Below are positions 46,261-57,534 of a stretch of 64,000 nt of DNA, piece by piece. Source of the DNA: Angiostrongylus vasorum (taxonomy: Eukaryota > Nematoda > Chromadorea > Rhabditida > Metastrongylidae). Below the pieces are notes generated by a model, which did no database searches, was not told the origin of the DNA, and was given only the letters and a program-made list of their open reading frames with translations. The stretch's first letter is position 1; each line of letters opens with the position of its first letter. The stretch spans positions 186,001 through 250,000 of the forward strand of contig JADANN010000144.1 of the NCBI GenBank assembly GCA_018806985.1. The letters are read 5' to 3'. Position numbers and translations under genes: made by a program.

Positions 46261-47929
46261 TTTGGCGAAGTATTTCTTTATGAAACAACGTTGAAGATTG
46301 TCGATATAACGTTCATTTTGCAATGGATATCGTCTAGACTTACTTATTCGCCTTCTTCAGAGCTGTTTTCTCTTTTTCTCTTTTTTCTACACTTTTCTAG
46401 CGAGTGAGTTGAGTAGAGTTCGAATGGTATGTGAAATGGGAATCAGCGAACTTTTGCGAATTCTTGGAAATATGACATTTCTCTGTGAGCTTTTGAATCA
46501 CCATGAGCATTACCTCTTCGTTGTCAAAAGGAATCCTCTCCTAGAATTTTCTGGGGGAATCACCTGAGAATTAGTTTTACATACAATTACTATACGTTTC
46601 CTCACATCCTCCTCATCATTTTGCCTATAATTTTTTGATCAATTTCATGCGATTTGTAACAACATAACTACAATGTTTATTAGTTTCAAAGCATAAATGA
46701 CTACGAAAAAACAGGTATATGACGTCATAAGCCCTTCGTAAACAATGCAGCGTTTCACGGTAACGGAAAGTTCTGCGTACAGACGCACTTAATATAGGTC
46801 ACTAATGAAATTTTGAAAAGTAACGTTAGTTATAATACGCTAGGCGATACCATACTATGTACAAGGCGAGTTTAGAGAAACATATTCATTAACAAACGGA
46901 AGAAGAGTTGAATTTGAAAGAAAAAAACGGAAAAAAAAACAGTTAATAATATCGAATGGTGATAAAAATGAACAATGGGAGCATTGAAGAGCATTGGATA
47001 GTTTCTATACCAAAGCAAAGACTCTGCCCCTGGCGAATCGTCGCAATACAGAAACGACCCTCCTCGCAAGGTGTGTGAAATGTGCTAATCACGTGTATCA
47101 CTCTGATAATCAACGAACAACGTGTTCAGATTGTTGGTGGGATATCTCATCACCATTATGTGTACCAGTATGGTTTGATCAGGCCACGGCTGAAGCTTCG
47201 GTCGTGCCCTAAGGCGACTCCAGCTGTGTCCCATGGCTGTGTCACGGAGCCGTTACAGTTCTGCAACAGTTCTGCTACACTGGTACCATAACGACTAGAT
47301 CACTTTCAATCTATGACACTTATTCGAATAAATGCTCTATAATCACGAAACAACCTATGGAAGAACGAAGATCCTGCGCAAACCCGTGTGATTTCCATAG
47401 GACAGAGTTTTCACTAAGTAAAGAACATTACAAATCATACAATAACCCGACATCTATGAAAAAAAAACACACAGCAATCAGCCGATAGAAAGAAAAATGG
47501 ACAAAATTCGATAACAAAAAATCACTTTGAATACTAAGAAAAGACATTTTGTGAAGCGAGTGATCCCGTGAATTTTCTTTCCATACAACAACAAAAATTC
47601 AATAATGGAGAGTGCCACTGTTGACAACGGAGACTTCAGCTATTAAAAACGTTAAGGATTTCTCTACTAAGCGAATACATTGTCACCATAGCAGTCGATG
47701 GTCAGGTCACCTTCGATGGTGATTATGCTCGTAGATTTCAAACGCTATGCTTACGGCATGCGCCTGACATATGCAGAAATTCCTTTCCGACTAAAGTCGG
47801 ATGGAGATCATCACCAATCGTGAAGTATAACGTGCCAACACCATTAAATGGCATCGAAACACTCGACAACAGGGTTTCGCTGAAAAAAAGCACTATATAA
47901 GCACTATGTAAGTAATTTTTCTTAGTTTG
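46261..47929. other. Intergenic, weak exon-like signal only
   Basis: At 46994-47212 a plus-strand frame has two CXXC pairs (CVKC ... CSDC), but stops bound it and no gene context is seen. The remainder is AT-rich. Confidence 0.3.
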
Positions 47930-48074
47930 AATAGTAAACTTTCAGTTCCCAGGATCGACTTTCTATTAACCTCGGCATTGGAATATGAAAGCGTCGTTTT
48001 CTTGTTCAGCAATCGCGAGGTTGTTAAACAGCATACATTTACTTCCATACAAAAACACAATACAATACAACAGT

Positions 48075-48110
48075 AGCTGACGTTTCGGCAGTATCGCCTT
48101 CTTCAGAGCC
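48075..48110 (-). ncRNA. Hammerhead-like motif
   Basis: On the minus strand: GGCT, CTGAAGAA, GGC-GATACT-GCC, GAAA, CGTC, AGCT. Stem II and stem I pair as in the copy at 30615, with the canonical GAAAC after stem II. Helix III is reduced to C/G with no loop. Confidence 0.35.
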
Positions 48111-48135
48111 AACTATTCTCGTCCAAAGGCGATCC

Positions 48136-48302
48136 TCCAAATACAAAGCACAAAAATGTTCCTTCGTCGCACACTTCTTCATTCTGGCAAACATCTCGTT
48201 TTGCTTGCTTCGTAGTGCAGCTCGAAGCAGTTCCATTTCGATGCCTCGTACTTGTTGGCTGTCCTCTGCGACGAAGGAACATTTTTGTGCTTTGTATTTG
48301 GA
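48136..48302. repeat. Perfect 36-bp inverted repeat, 95-bp spacer
   Basis: TCCAAATACAAAGCACAAAA... at 48136-48171 is the exact reverse complement of 48267-48302. The arms have no mismatch, so they are young or maintained. The spacer is in an open minus-strand frame. Confidence 0.88.
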
Positions 48303-48554
48303 GTAAACTTTCATCCTGAATATGACAGATATCATAGATAATCTTAAACTTCATTGGTTATCTCATCAAATTTCATTACGGTCGCTATTTTTAAACCTCC
48401 TAGAACGCTCTTCAAGGTTAAGGGAGAGGTACCACCCTTCAACAATTTGTTAGCATTCTGTTCGATTACAACATTCAGCTATGTGAGATCATTATGTATA
48501 ATTCACAATCTGGAACTATAAACATGAAATTTAGGGCTACTTTTGCATCAAAAA

Positions 48555-48790
48555 GATAACGCGTCGCTGAACCATGCACCATGCATTCGACTCCATTCGT
48601 AGCATTATAGAGCCGTTGGATTAATACCACCCCTATACAATGACTTATGGTAGCCTACCGATCTATTCAAGTCGGTGTTTTATCCTCCGAGACAGGCACT
48701 GTATTATTTTGGCGGCCCCGGAGGATGGAAAGCGTGGTGAGCCTAGGTCGCTAGAACAAATCCAGCGACCGTTCAGTATGTAATCCATGG
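48555..48790 (-). mobile_element. SINE1 diverged copy
   Basis: CACCATGCATTCGACTCCATT, GCCTACCGATCTATTCAAG and GCGGCCCCGGAGGATGGAAA keep the minus-strand order of the family; the head is eroded. Confidence 0.6.
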
Positions 48791-48964
48791 CACCTCTAAG
48801 CAATGTGGTATACGCGCACCGTGGTAATAACTGAAGATAATGAGTAAAAACAACCACATGAGAAGCGTTTACTAAGCCTTCGAGTGACGCATCTTCAAGC
48901 TATTAAACCCAATGAACAGACCATTTATTAAGACTCTTAATTAGTTGGTCGTTGGTTCGTTATC

Positions 48965-49180
48965 GCGAATCGGGCAAGCCAAAGCTCCCACCCATTCGAA
49001 GTCGGAGTCTTCCGGGATCTGAGAGTATATGACAACCTGACACCTGGGCATCGACAGGCCTTTCTAATTCATTTTTAGGCAAAAATCCTCATTTTACCAC
49101 CTCCATGATGCTTGATGCGGTAAAATGATGTGTTCCTAAGTGATTGATCAACGCGTAACGGTTTACCCTTTATCCGTTAT
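48965..49180 (+). mobile_element. SINE1 very diverged copy
   Basis: CATTCGAAGTCGGAGTCTTCC, CACCTCCATGATGCTTGATG and TTGATCAACGCGTAACGG echo the plus-strand core and tail. Confidence 0.4.
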
Positions 49181-50091
49181 CCTTTAATAACCAGTTCATA
49201 TTCAATCCTGCTTCTTATATTTCACTTCGACATTATCGAACGTAATAGGAACCAGGAACCCCGGATCCGGGCCACCGACGATGGGGCGTCAGTTTTTCGC
49301 TGCCCCATATCGATGTGCTGTTGTTTTCAGATTGCCAGTGTCAGCCAGTACTTCCCGAATGAGAACACACACACACCCACGTACAACATTCGCTCCAGCC
49401 AGAGCGATCCCATGCAAATATGCACACTTTCATCGGTTTTATAAGCAAATATTTTTTATTTATCCAATTCATGAACTGCAAGAGCTAAGTAAACTATTTA
49501 TTTTACCTAAGACACCGAACACAAAAAAGCTGATGAAAATCTGATTAAAAATATGTTTGAGTGGATGAGAGTGAGTCCATTATGTTCTGAATTTGAGTTA
49601 AGTTTATCACTGTCTTAACGGTCAGTATGTCCTCATAATAACACTATTGCTTTAAAACGCGCAAAAAAGTTGCCTATTTTGTTTACCAACAGACCTGGAT
49701 TCTCTCCAGAGTAAGATTTATTCTTTAGAGGTAAAGGAAACTCAATTTATCACATACGAAACTCCATTGAACTGGGAAATGGGTAAGGTCGCAGATTTGT
49801 TTTTCTTCCCATCGTTAAAAAATCTACAACACCTCTTAAATCCGACATTCAAATAAAGCATACGGTAAAAAAAAGCCCTACACAGTGGTTAGAGTACCAC
49901 TATTGACGAATTTCGTTAAAAACCTTTGTTAAGTAAGATGATTCAATTAGGGATATTCTTATCGACGAGGACAGAAAAACTACTAATTGGTGATTCTGGG
50001 CACAGCTTAAGCATTTATGCTCACTTTGCCGTTTTCGTACAGATAATTGGACCTTACGATTACAGTAAAAATTATTTTAATTATTTCAAAC
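49181..50091. other. Intergenic, no supported gene
   Basis: Contains a perfect 12-bp palindrome CCCGGATCCGGG at 49260-49271 beside a GC-rich 60 bases, otherwise AT-rich. Confidence 0.35.
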
Positions 50092-50273
50092 CTGTGATCA
50101 ATGACTTGAAAAACATGAATGGTCCAGATTCCGTTGCCACATCCATGTTGTTTTGGACGAAACACTTGTTTTGTCTCATATTCGTCAAACTGTAGAGTAC
50201 CGACTTCACCACATGGTGTTACAGTACGAACGAACACCTGCTGGTTACATTTCACCGTGAAGTCGAGTTCGAT
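50092..50273 (-). CDS. Candidate internal exon, unknown product
   Basis: A TTCCATTCGTAG acceptor and a CACAG/GTTTGA donor bound 182 bases with one open frame. It starts IELDFTVKCNQQVFVRTVTP and contains GEVGTLQFDEYETKQVF and QHGCGNGIWTIHVFQ. Three cysteines and mixed strand-like sequence suggest an extracellular domain, but I do not recognise it. It begins in phase 0 and ends after two bases of a codon. Most convincing of the orphan exons here. Confidence 0.35.
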
Positions 50274-50869
50274 CTACGAATGGAAGAGATTTTTTCGAGG
50301 AAAAAAAAACAGCACAAATAAATGAACAGGTATTATGACCGCTATCAATTCAACTGCTATAAATCGTAAACGATTTGTTTATCCATAGACTCGATACCGT
50401 ATCCTACGGCGTGATTTGACTTATATGACTAACGTGACAGCTTATCGACAACAACAAGTCACTAGCTTTACTTGTTATAGATGAAGGTTGTTTTATAACT
50501 CCCAGAGCAGAATCGAGAAAAAGTAGCCGTGAAGGTGAGAAAAGACTCTTTTCCAACTTTTATGATTATCATTAGCCATTGCAGTTATGCATCTAACGCT
50601 AACCGATATGATTTCCTATCATTGTTTACTTACACTTTAAAAAGAACCAATTTAAGCTTTCAGGTGGCTAAGTTGATAAAAAATCTCTCGACAACAGTGA
50701 TTTGACAAATTTTCAAACGATTCCTTAAACGATTTATAAGCACTTAACCTAACATTGATTGATTTCAGTGAGCTACGCACAGTATTGATTGTTTCTGCAA
50801 CGATTTTCTTCAAATCCTATAGCAGTTTTCCTATACAACCAGATCAGTTACCATGTAACTGAGCAGAGA
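50274..50869. other. No gene or repeat recognised
   Basis: AT-rich; could be an intron of the gene containing the candidate exon to its left. Confidence 0.3.
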
Positions 50870-51090
50870 TCATAACCATAATGATGCTGAGACATTTGCA
50901 AAACTCCGGACTGCGGATGTCTGTGGTGGGGATCGAACCTTATACCACCCTTTTCGAGTACTAACGCGTTCACCACCACACCATACGGTACTTCGTTAAG
51001 CATTCATCTCGGCTAGTTTTCTATCTGCCAGTGCCATCAGCAATCACCCGTCAACGGGATTGATCTGCGGAGCACAAACCGGCAATGAAC
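50870..51090 (-). mobile_element. SINE2 copy with flanking body
   Basis: ATAATGATGCTGAGACATTT, GGGGATCGAACCTTATACC and TAACGCGTTCACCACCACAC, then CACCCGTCAACGGGATTGATC of the longer family body. Confidence 0.8.
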
Positions 51091-51517
51091 CCACAAACCA
51101 TGATATTGTTTAATGATTTTTTTGAAGACAACATTATTTATCAGGACTCATGTTAATGATGTCACGGGGTTCATACCACCCATGCCATGACGACGACATT
51201 CTTTCCACATAAAACCGATCTCATATTAACGTCATTAAAAGTAATTCCACTAAATTGTTGCTTCTATACAGCTGTTATTTGAAAACAGAAAAAACCTCAT
51301 TTTTCATCGCAAGGTAATGCGGTTCGTTATGAGAGAAAGACAAGCCTATAGAGGTTTATTGTTTCTCTCTTAATGAAAGTTTTTTTAAGGCTTAGAACGA
51401 AAGGAGAAAGATTCTGAGTGTTAAAGATTTACAAGAGTTTTTACCTCAATTGACGGCAGATCAAGTATGGTCAGACTTGAAGCTCTTCTTGTAGGATGAA
51501 GCTCCCAAATAAATAAT
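51091..51517. other. No gene or repeat recognised
   Basis: AT-rich DNA between two SINEs. Confidence 0.3.
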
Positions 51518-51795
51518 GGATAAAGCTCTCGGCGTTGATCAATTCCAGAGGGATGCACCATGCATTCCACTTCATTAGGCATCGTTTGGAGGTGACTGAA
51601 TGCGTATCCCACCTTTACTAATGGCTCGCGGTGGCCTATCAATGTATCGAGCCAGAGCTGCTATCCTACCAGACAAGTCCGGTACCAATTTCCCGACCCC
51701 GGAGGGATGGAGGGGTTGGTAGGCCAGGAGCGCTGGGATCGATGTGTTGTGTGTGTTGCGGGGCGCTTCCGACCACTGCGCCACACGCGTCCTTC
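51518..51795 (-). mobile_element. SINE1 full-length copy
   Basis: GCTCTCGGCGTTGATCAATTCC tail, CCAGACAAGTCCGGTACCAA core, GGATCGATGTGTTGTG (decayed B box) and CCACTGCGCCACACGCGTCC head. Confidence 0.85.
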
Positions 51796-52671
51796 ATTTC
51801 ATGAATGTGGTTTCATGAATGAGTGCAAAAGTCTCACATTTCGCGAATTCTCTATCACAAACTTGTGAATACAGTTGTTTTTTAAAGTGTATTTCCGAGC
51901 GTCAACTGGTAGAGAACGTATTTCTTTTGTTATTATTGTACAACGCTTTGTAAAAAGTAACGCTTTTTCGAAATTTTCAATCGAGCGACTCGAGCAAGTC
52001 TTAGGATATACAAGGTCGTGTCTACGAGCACTTAACAACCACAAGTGCAGCACGTTTAGAAGCTTTTCACGATGGGTAACGTGATACTCGTACCATCTAT
52101 CACCATCGTCTATATCATATCACCCATTACTCATAGGAATAACCTTTCAGGGCATCAGATTAGTATCTCGACGAACTGTCTAGTGGGCCAGCTATGCTTT
52201 CTCAAGTGGGAAGAAAACTACTACATGCGAGGATCCTTTCCCTCTTTGTTTTTGGGAATAAGGGTAGCCACGGTCAGTCGCCGAGCTCTATTTTACCTAT
52301 CAAGTGTATGGGTCTTTCTGATATGCGTAACAACTTCAATTAGAAAACTCCTATCATTTTTTATACATATTTCATAGAGAAAACAGACTGAGGGAGATAT
52401 GGATCGTCAAGTGGAGAAAAGACATAGTTGTATGATAAAAGGCGTCCGAACCTGTGTGGCATCCGATTGGCAAAGATCTGTTACCGAAACTTCAGAAAGA
52501 TTGCTTCCAGTACGACGAAGCCCGCAACGTGATAAGCCACCAGAAGTCTTCTCATTCAGCCCTGATTCCACCTGTAAACAAAGAGGATCACTTTGCGGAA
52601 CGTCCTCGGATACCTTTCAAGAGTGTCATAGATGGAGATCTCAGTTGCCGAAATTTTTTCAGCTAACACAT
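51796..52671. other. Intergenic with weak coding-like segment
   Basis: At 52454-52666 a plus-strand frame includes RPRIPFKSVIDGD, faintly like a carboxylesterase type-B segment. No catalytic motif or splice partners are seen. Confidence 0.25.
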
Positions 52672-52830
52672 CACTACCACATAGATGCTGAGATATGAGC
52701 AAAACTCAGAACTTCAAACGTTAACTGGGCTTCGAACTAGCGATTACCCTTTTCTGGGATTCACATGGCATTCATTGCACCAACCTAGGCATTTGTTTTG
52801 GTTTTCTCTCAGCTAATTTTTTAAGCTCAT
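52672..52830 (-). mobile_element. SINE2 diverged subfamily copy
   Basis: ATAGATGCTGAGATATGAGC and TTAACTGGGCTTCGAACTAG match the diverged fragment at 10800-10860 better than the main family. Confidence 0.6.
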
Positions 52831-53161
52831 TACTGTTTAAATTAATCTTGACTTGAAAGTAGAAAATTCGTAGTGTTTTTTTTTCGTAAGAGAGCTCGTT
52901 CTAATCAATGAGAGTAGGCACCGAAACCGCAGAATATTTAGTTTCAAAGATTTTACCCGAAATTTCAGAACACTGTTTCATAGGGTCAAAATCAACAAAT
53001 AGGAAAGACCGCTTAACGCTGGCTGCTAGTTTTTATTCTACTGGTTCACGCTTTCAGCTCGTTACAGTAGTTTGACCTTTTCTAGTCTATTTCTGAACGA
53101 GGAAATGAAATGCATAAAGAATAAAACTAACAAAAAAAATGATGAAGTGAGATCCTATTAC

Positions 53162-53248
53162 CTTTCCGTTATACTCAGTACAGCATGAGCTGGAGGCAAA
53201 TGTGTGTCCAGAGTAGCTGGGCTGATTCGATTGGATGATGAACATTTT
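53162..53248 (-). CDS. Candidate 87-base exon, unknown product
   Basis: A TTTTCTTTCAG acceptor and an AAAG/GTAATA donor bound 87 bases with two open frames. The frame KMFIIQSNQPSYSGHTFASS gives 29 whole codons. It might belong to the same minus-strand gene as 50092-50273, but no linking exons are found. Confidence 0.25.
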
Positions 53249-53807
53249 CTGAAAGAAAAAAAGTTAGAACGCAACAAAAAAACAATGATATAGTAAAATC
53301 GGCATCGTAAAACTATACAACGGTATCTGAAATGATAATGGAGTACGGTAAGTTGAAAATCAATGCATTCAGGTGCTCCATACAAATATTAGGAATAGAA
53401 AATGTCTCGCCATTTACGGTAAGACCGTTATACGGTAAGATCAAGAGGTCGATTACCGTAGCTGAGTATAACTCAGTGGTGATTTTGATATGCTGATAGT
53501 GAGAAAGAAATGGAGTAAATTCAGAAAGAAAGAGATGTAAGAAATAGGACTAAGTTTCGTGCTTTGTCGGCAAGTCTTCTGCGGCAAGTATTGAAAGAAG
53601 GCATAAGAACACACTTTGGCAAACGCGCAGTAGAATGAAAACTTTGATAAGCGCTATGTAAAAAAGTGTTCTAAAAAAAGGAAGGAAATCTGGCTCACTT
53701 TGTAAAAAATCATCAAGCCCATGTACTTTAGCTATCTACTGCGACGTATCCTTAAGTAATCTGGGTTTTCTCAACAACTGTCATCAAGGGAGTACTTGTA
53801 ATTCATC
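53249..53807. other. No gene recognised
   Basis: AT-rich; ACGGTAAGA units repeat near 53410-53440. Confidence 0.3.
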
Positions 53808-54017
53808 CATTCACACACACACACACGCACACACTCACACACACACTCACACACAGACAAAAACACAGACACAGACACACACAGACACACACAGACACAC
53901 ATAGACACACACAGACACACACAGACACACACAGACAGACACGGACACACAGACATAGACACACACAGACACACACACAGACACACACACAGACACACAC
54001 ACAGACACACATACACA
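53808..54017. repeat. CA-rich minisatellite (ACACACAGAC units)
   Basis: About 210 bases of ACACACAGAC-type units with variants. Cys/Val-rich minus-strand frames across it are artefacts of the repeat. Confidence 0.95.
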
Positions 54018-54189
54018 ACACAACAGCAGCCCCCTCGCATAGCAATGGCAGTAGTGAAGTGGGTGGAGTCATCGGCATTCAACAGCATGTTGACTGACGT
54101 CGGAGTCGAATTGCATCATTCAGAATTACACGAGAGTAACACAAGAAAGAGGAACAGGAACGAAGAACGTGAACATTAGTTTATGAAAG

Positions 54190-55290
54190 ACATGAAAGAA
54201 GTCGAAAATGTTAACAAAAATCACTTTCGCTTCCCGTTAGTTATGTTTTCTGCTCATTTGACACGGTTTTTGTTCATTTTCTTCGGAAGGCGATCAAAGT
54301 ATGGAAGAAGCGACAAGAAATGACATAAAAGGAAAGATGACTGGATGATATACAGTTGGGGGTTTGAGGAACAGAGATACGAAACCGAAGATCATCCATT
54401 CAAACTCGTATTCGGGGGGTGTTCTATATCAACGAAACAAGGCAAATTGATCATCATATCGAGGTTAAATCAAAATCGCTTTTCAACAGTATTAATTCGT
54501 TACGTGCGAGCTTGTTTAATACCGACAGTTGCAGGATGGATGGTCTGTTGAAAAACAAATTATTATCAACGAGGCAATCATTACCAACAACAACCGTCTT
54601 GTAGAAAAGAGTGCTGCCGGGTGTTGCCTCATTCCGGCGGTACACTACTGACACTACTGAAGAAGATCCGACTCAATACGAAGACGAAGACACCACATCA
54701 AGAAAACGGACGACTGTGGAGCACCGACTCCGATCATCGGCTCTGAGAGAGACGAACATGTCGAAACGTTAGCCGAATAAATGTTTAGTAACCATCTCTT
54801 GTTAGCTTATCAATGAAAGAAGATATATTGACTATTAACAACGAGGTTAAATGAAAGTTGGTTTACAGTGATATGAAAGAATTCGACAATGTTAACAAAG
54901 ATCGCTTTCAATTCCAGTTAGCTGTGTTTTTTGTCATTTGACACGGTTTTTGTTCAATTTCTTCAGCCGACGATCAGAGTATGAAAGAAGCGATAAGAAA
55001 TGATACGGAAGGAAGCATGAACTGGATGATATACAGTTGCGGTTGGAGGAAGATATATACGAAACCATAGACTTTCCATTCAAATCCACATTCAGAAGTG
55101 TTCCACATCAATTTGACGTCTCACTTATTCGTACATATTTCAGCTTAACGGATCACGAAACGTCTCGGAATCCTTTCAGTCTCCTGGATACAGAAAAAGC
55201 TTCATTCCTTACATCACATCATCGCGGAATCATTCGTAGAAAATTAAATCCTTATGTTAAACACCAAAATCAAACACAGATGTGAACATT
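54190..55290 (+). mobile_element. PLE-like element with 0.25-kb direct repeats
   Basis: 54190-54440 and 54871-55120 are diverged direct repeats offset by about 680 bases. Shared blocks include ATTTGACACGGTTTTTGTTC and CTGGATGATATACAGTTG. Between them, 131 bases before the second repeat, sits a hammerhead-like motif (54737-54776) followed by AATAAATG. Direct repeats with such a motif fit the pseudo-LTR arrangement of Penelope-like elements. No RT or GIY-YIG domain is recognisable in the 430-bp interior, so this is a decayed or non-autonomous copy. Confidence 0.5.
54737..54776 (+). ncRNA. Hammerhead-like motif with perfect stem I
   Basis: TCGGCT, CTGAGAGA, GAC-GAACAT-GTC, GAAA, CGTT, AGCCGA. 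Stem I is six perfect base pairs (TCGGCT with AGCCGA). Stem II is GAC/GTC where other copies have GGC/GCC, a compensatory change. The conserved core is imperfect: CUGANGA would need G at the sixth position, and here an extra base is present. Confidence 0.35.
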
Positions 55291-55944
55291 GTTTCCTATA
55301 GTACAAATTTCTTGATGACCAACATTAATGAGTGGGAGGACCTCGAGTATTTTTTAGCTGTTAGTAGTTCATCATTTCAAAAACCGGATTTTTAACTTAA
55401 TTAAGTGATGTATCCATTTTTCTCTTTGAAAATCATCGTATCAATCACATAGTTAATCTGAGAACCAAAAATAGAATGTTTTCGTTGCGGTGAGGGATTA
55501 CGTGAGAAAAACAGAATACAAGTTCATTTAAGGGGAAGACTGAAATAGAAACAAATTTTCCGTATCCATTACTCAACACGTGAGACAAATCACATGTAAT
55601 CTATTCGATAACAACTTTCAAAAATCGTCTTTAGTTTGTCGCTGTTCGTGTTTTTCAATGAACGTAGTCAGCAACTTCAACAGAAACGAAGTCGAGAAGA
55701 GTTTGTTGCCTGCAGGGGCAGTGGTGGCGGCTGCGACATTGACGAGGGTTGGCCCGAACTGCGAGAACATAGACTGGCTGGCTGGCTGGATGTCTGGATG
55801 GCCACGCCCAACAACTGCCAACAGAAAAGTGCAGACTTTTCGGGAGCTGGGAAATATTCGACATTACTTCAAAAGTCGACCTTCCTTCTTCTCGACCTCG
55901 GCATCACTAGTCAGTATGTATTTTTTCCACTGATAAGCTAACAT
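55291..55944. other. Intergenic with a GC-richer island
   Basis: 55690-55830 is GC-richer and open in several frames on both strands, including GGCTGGCTGGCTGGATG units. It lies beside the foldback at 55945. No frame is favoured by splice sites. Confidence 0.3.
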
Positions 55945-56154
55945 AACGCTAGTTACTATTATTAATCCACATTAGCTGAGGAAAATCCTTTGCGAAAAAA
56001 CCAAAAATAAGTGCTTGATCCAAGCATGATGACTGGTAAATGAACGATAGCGGCAGAGTACTTTTTCCATCATGCTTGGATCAAGCACTTATTTTTGGTT
56101 TTTTCGCAAAAGATTTTCCTCAACTAATGTGGATTAATAATAGTAACTAGCGTT
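55945..56154. mobile_element. Foldback element, 87-bp arms
   Basis: 55945-56031 and 56068-56154 are inverted copies, 85 of 87 positions matching; both differences are C/T and keep G-U pairing on one strand. The 36-base spacer contains GATAGCGGCAGAGTAC. No clear target duplication is seen at the outer ends. It resembles a foldback MITE or an inverted duplication and would make an almost perfect RNA hairpin if transcribed. Confidence 0.85.
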
Positions 56155-56569
56155 TTTTCTTTTCGTGTAAGAAAGGCATATTTACGGTAGTGAAGAATAT
56201 GCTTATTTTCCTAGAAATACAATGGCATTCTGAGTTAACAAAGTCAACACTAAAGGAGAACAGCACCAATCTCAATACCATATGTGAGAACTTTCACCGA
56301 ACCAGCCAGTCAGTCACCAATGGAAGATGTTTTTCAGATGTCCGAAGAAGTTCAAGCTCTAAGCAGATGGAGAAGATCCAGTGGGAAAGTACTCTTACTC
56401 CGACGAATATGTTGGAGTTAGGAGAGTATCCGTGGCCATTTCCGATGCGAAGATGAACTTCTTGCGTCTGGTTCCACTGTGCTCGTCCTGGGGGCTTCTC
56501 AGTGATCAACATTTTGTCGCTTTTGGTTCACATAGTGTGAACTACGGTTTTAACAAAGATGAAATGATC
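56155..56569. other. No gene recognised
   Basis: Open plus-strand frames at 56190-56456 and 56381-56659 overlap in different frames; none has a known motif. Confidence 0.3.
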
Positions 56570-56710
56570 GTGGTTCGATTTGGCCTGGGGTCCAAGTATT
56601 GCAAATATCTCAGCATCGTAGTGGCTGTGTTTCACATCATACCCTGCCATGAAAAATAAAAGTATGCAGTGAATAAAAAGTTAACATTGTGATTAGAATG
56701 GTTTTAGTTT
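56570..56710 (+). mobile_element. SINE2 3' half
   Basis: GTGGTTCGATTTGGCCTGG, AAATATCTCAGCATCGTAGT, CATACCCTGCCATGAAAAAT and AATAAAAAGTTAACATTGTG follow the plus-strand order. The head is decayed. Confidence 0.7.
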
Positions 56711-56799
56711 GCTTTTTACTAACTTTTCTACACAATAGAAGCGGAAGCGCAGCTGAAAACGACTTAATAGGAAGTGACGTTGACTCGGGCTCTAGTCGA

Positions 56800-56875
56800 T
56801 AATATATACAACCATAATATATATACACACATCGACACACACACATATCGACGCAAACGCGCATACACGCACGCA

Positions 56876-56925
<50 letters not shown>

Positions 56926-56940
56926 AACACACACACATGT
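56800..56940. repeat. AT/AC compound microsatellite
   Basis: The pure AT core runs 56878-56923 between CA-rich flanks. Confidence 0.9.
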
Positions 56941-57534
56941 ATACAAACAAAGCGGTGACTAAGGAGTATAATTACATAGCAGCTCGACATGTGATGCCGG
57001 AATAACTCAACTTCTCCTGTGAGAAAATATAAAACGAATAATGACTAGAAGAAGAAGTACTTCTATTCAATGAAATAGAATTAATTTTCATAGAGATGCA
57101 AAAACCACCCTTAGCATGGGACAGTGTTAAAAAGCTGAATGAAACGGCTGAAAAGTTCACAGTGATTCATGTAAAAGCAATGTAACACACATAGATGACA
57201 AAGAAGACCCCATTACGTGGGTGTTGAGAGCTAAGAGGACCCGTCGCAAAAAAAAGCTGCCATAAGAAAGCTATGACAATGTCATCCGTTATTGCATTGT
57301 GTCATTCACAACATGACGTCAAAAATTAGTCCATAGTTCCATTCCTTTCTTATATAAGTACTGACCATGCTCGCCCACTGGCTGTTGCAGGTTTGCCCCA
57401 AGTAAAATGGAAGGAAAAAAGGGGCTTCCTTCTTAGAAAACGGGATTACAGGCTCTCTGTGGTTCTACGATTCTAAAAACAAGAAATAGCAAAAGAACTA
57501 TAATTAGATAGGAGCGTAATAGGGCGTTCTGCAC
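56941..57534. other. No gene recognised
   Basis: AT-rich; a TGACGTCA octamer at 57314-57321. Confidence 0.3.

Larger units (their letters stand above)
47930..48335 (-). mobile_element. PLE-like repeat fragment with perfect inverted repeat
   Basis: 47940-48110 is a diverged copy of the left outer part of the foldback at 29600-29770: both run from a GGATCGACTTTCT/GGTCGATTTTCTG block through CCTCGGCATTGG to GTAGCTGACGTTTCGGCAGT and CTTCTTCAGAGCC. An open minus-strand frame (48335-48039) continues through it. Beyond it, 48136-48171 and 48267-48302 form a perfect 36-bp inverted repeat. Confidence 0.55.

Noticed and set aside
46994..47212. Zinc-ribbon-like CXXC...CXXC frame
   Set aside because: No supporting domain sequence, splice sites or neighbours; two CXXC pairs can occur by chance.
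49260..49271. CCCGGATCCGGG palindrome as a regulatory site
   Set aside because: Twelve bases alone, no neighbouring gene start to support a role.
52454..52666. Carboxylesterase exon (RPRIPFKSVIDGD)
   Set aside because: Similarity is confined to a few residues, with no catalytic serine or flanking exons.
53808..54017. CRISPR-like array
   Set aside because: A eukaryotic CA-type minisatellite with no spacer-repeat structure.
53771..54088. 105-codon Cys/Val-rich minus-strand frame
   Set aside because: Produced entirely by the ACACACAGAC minisatellite.
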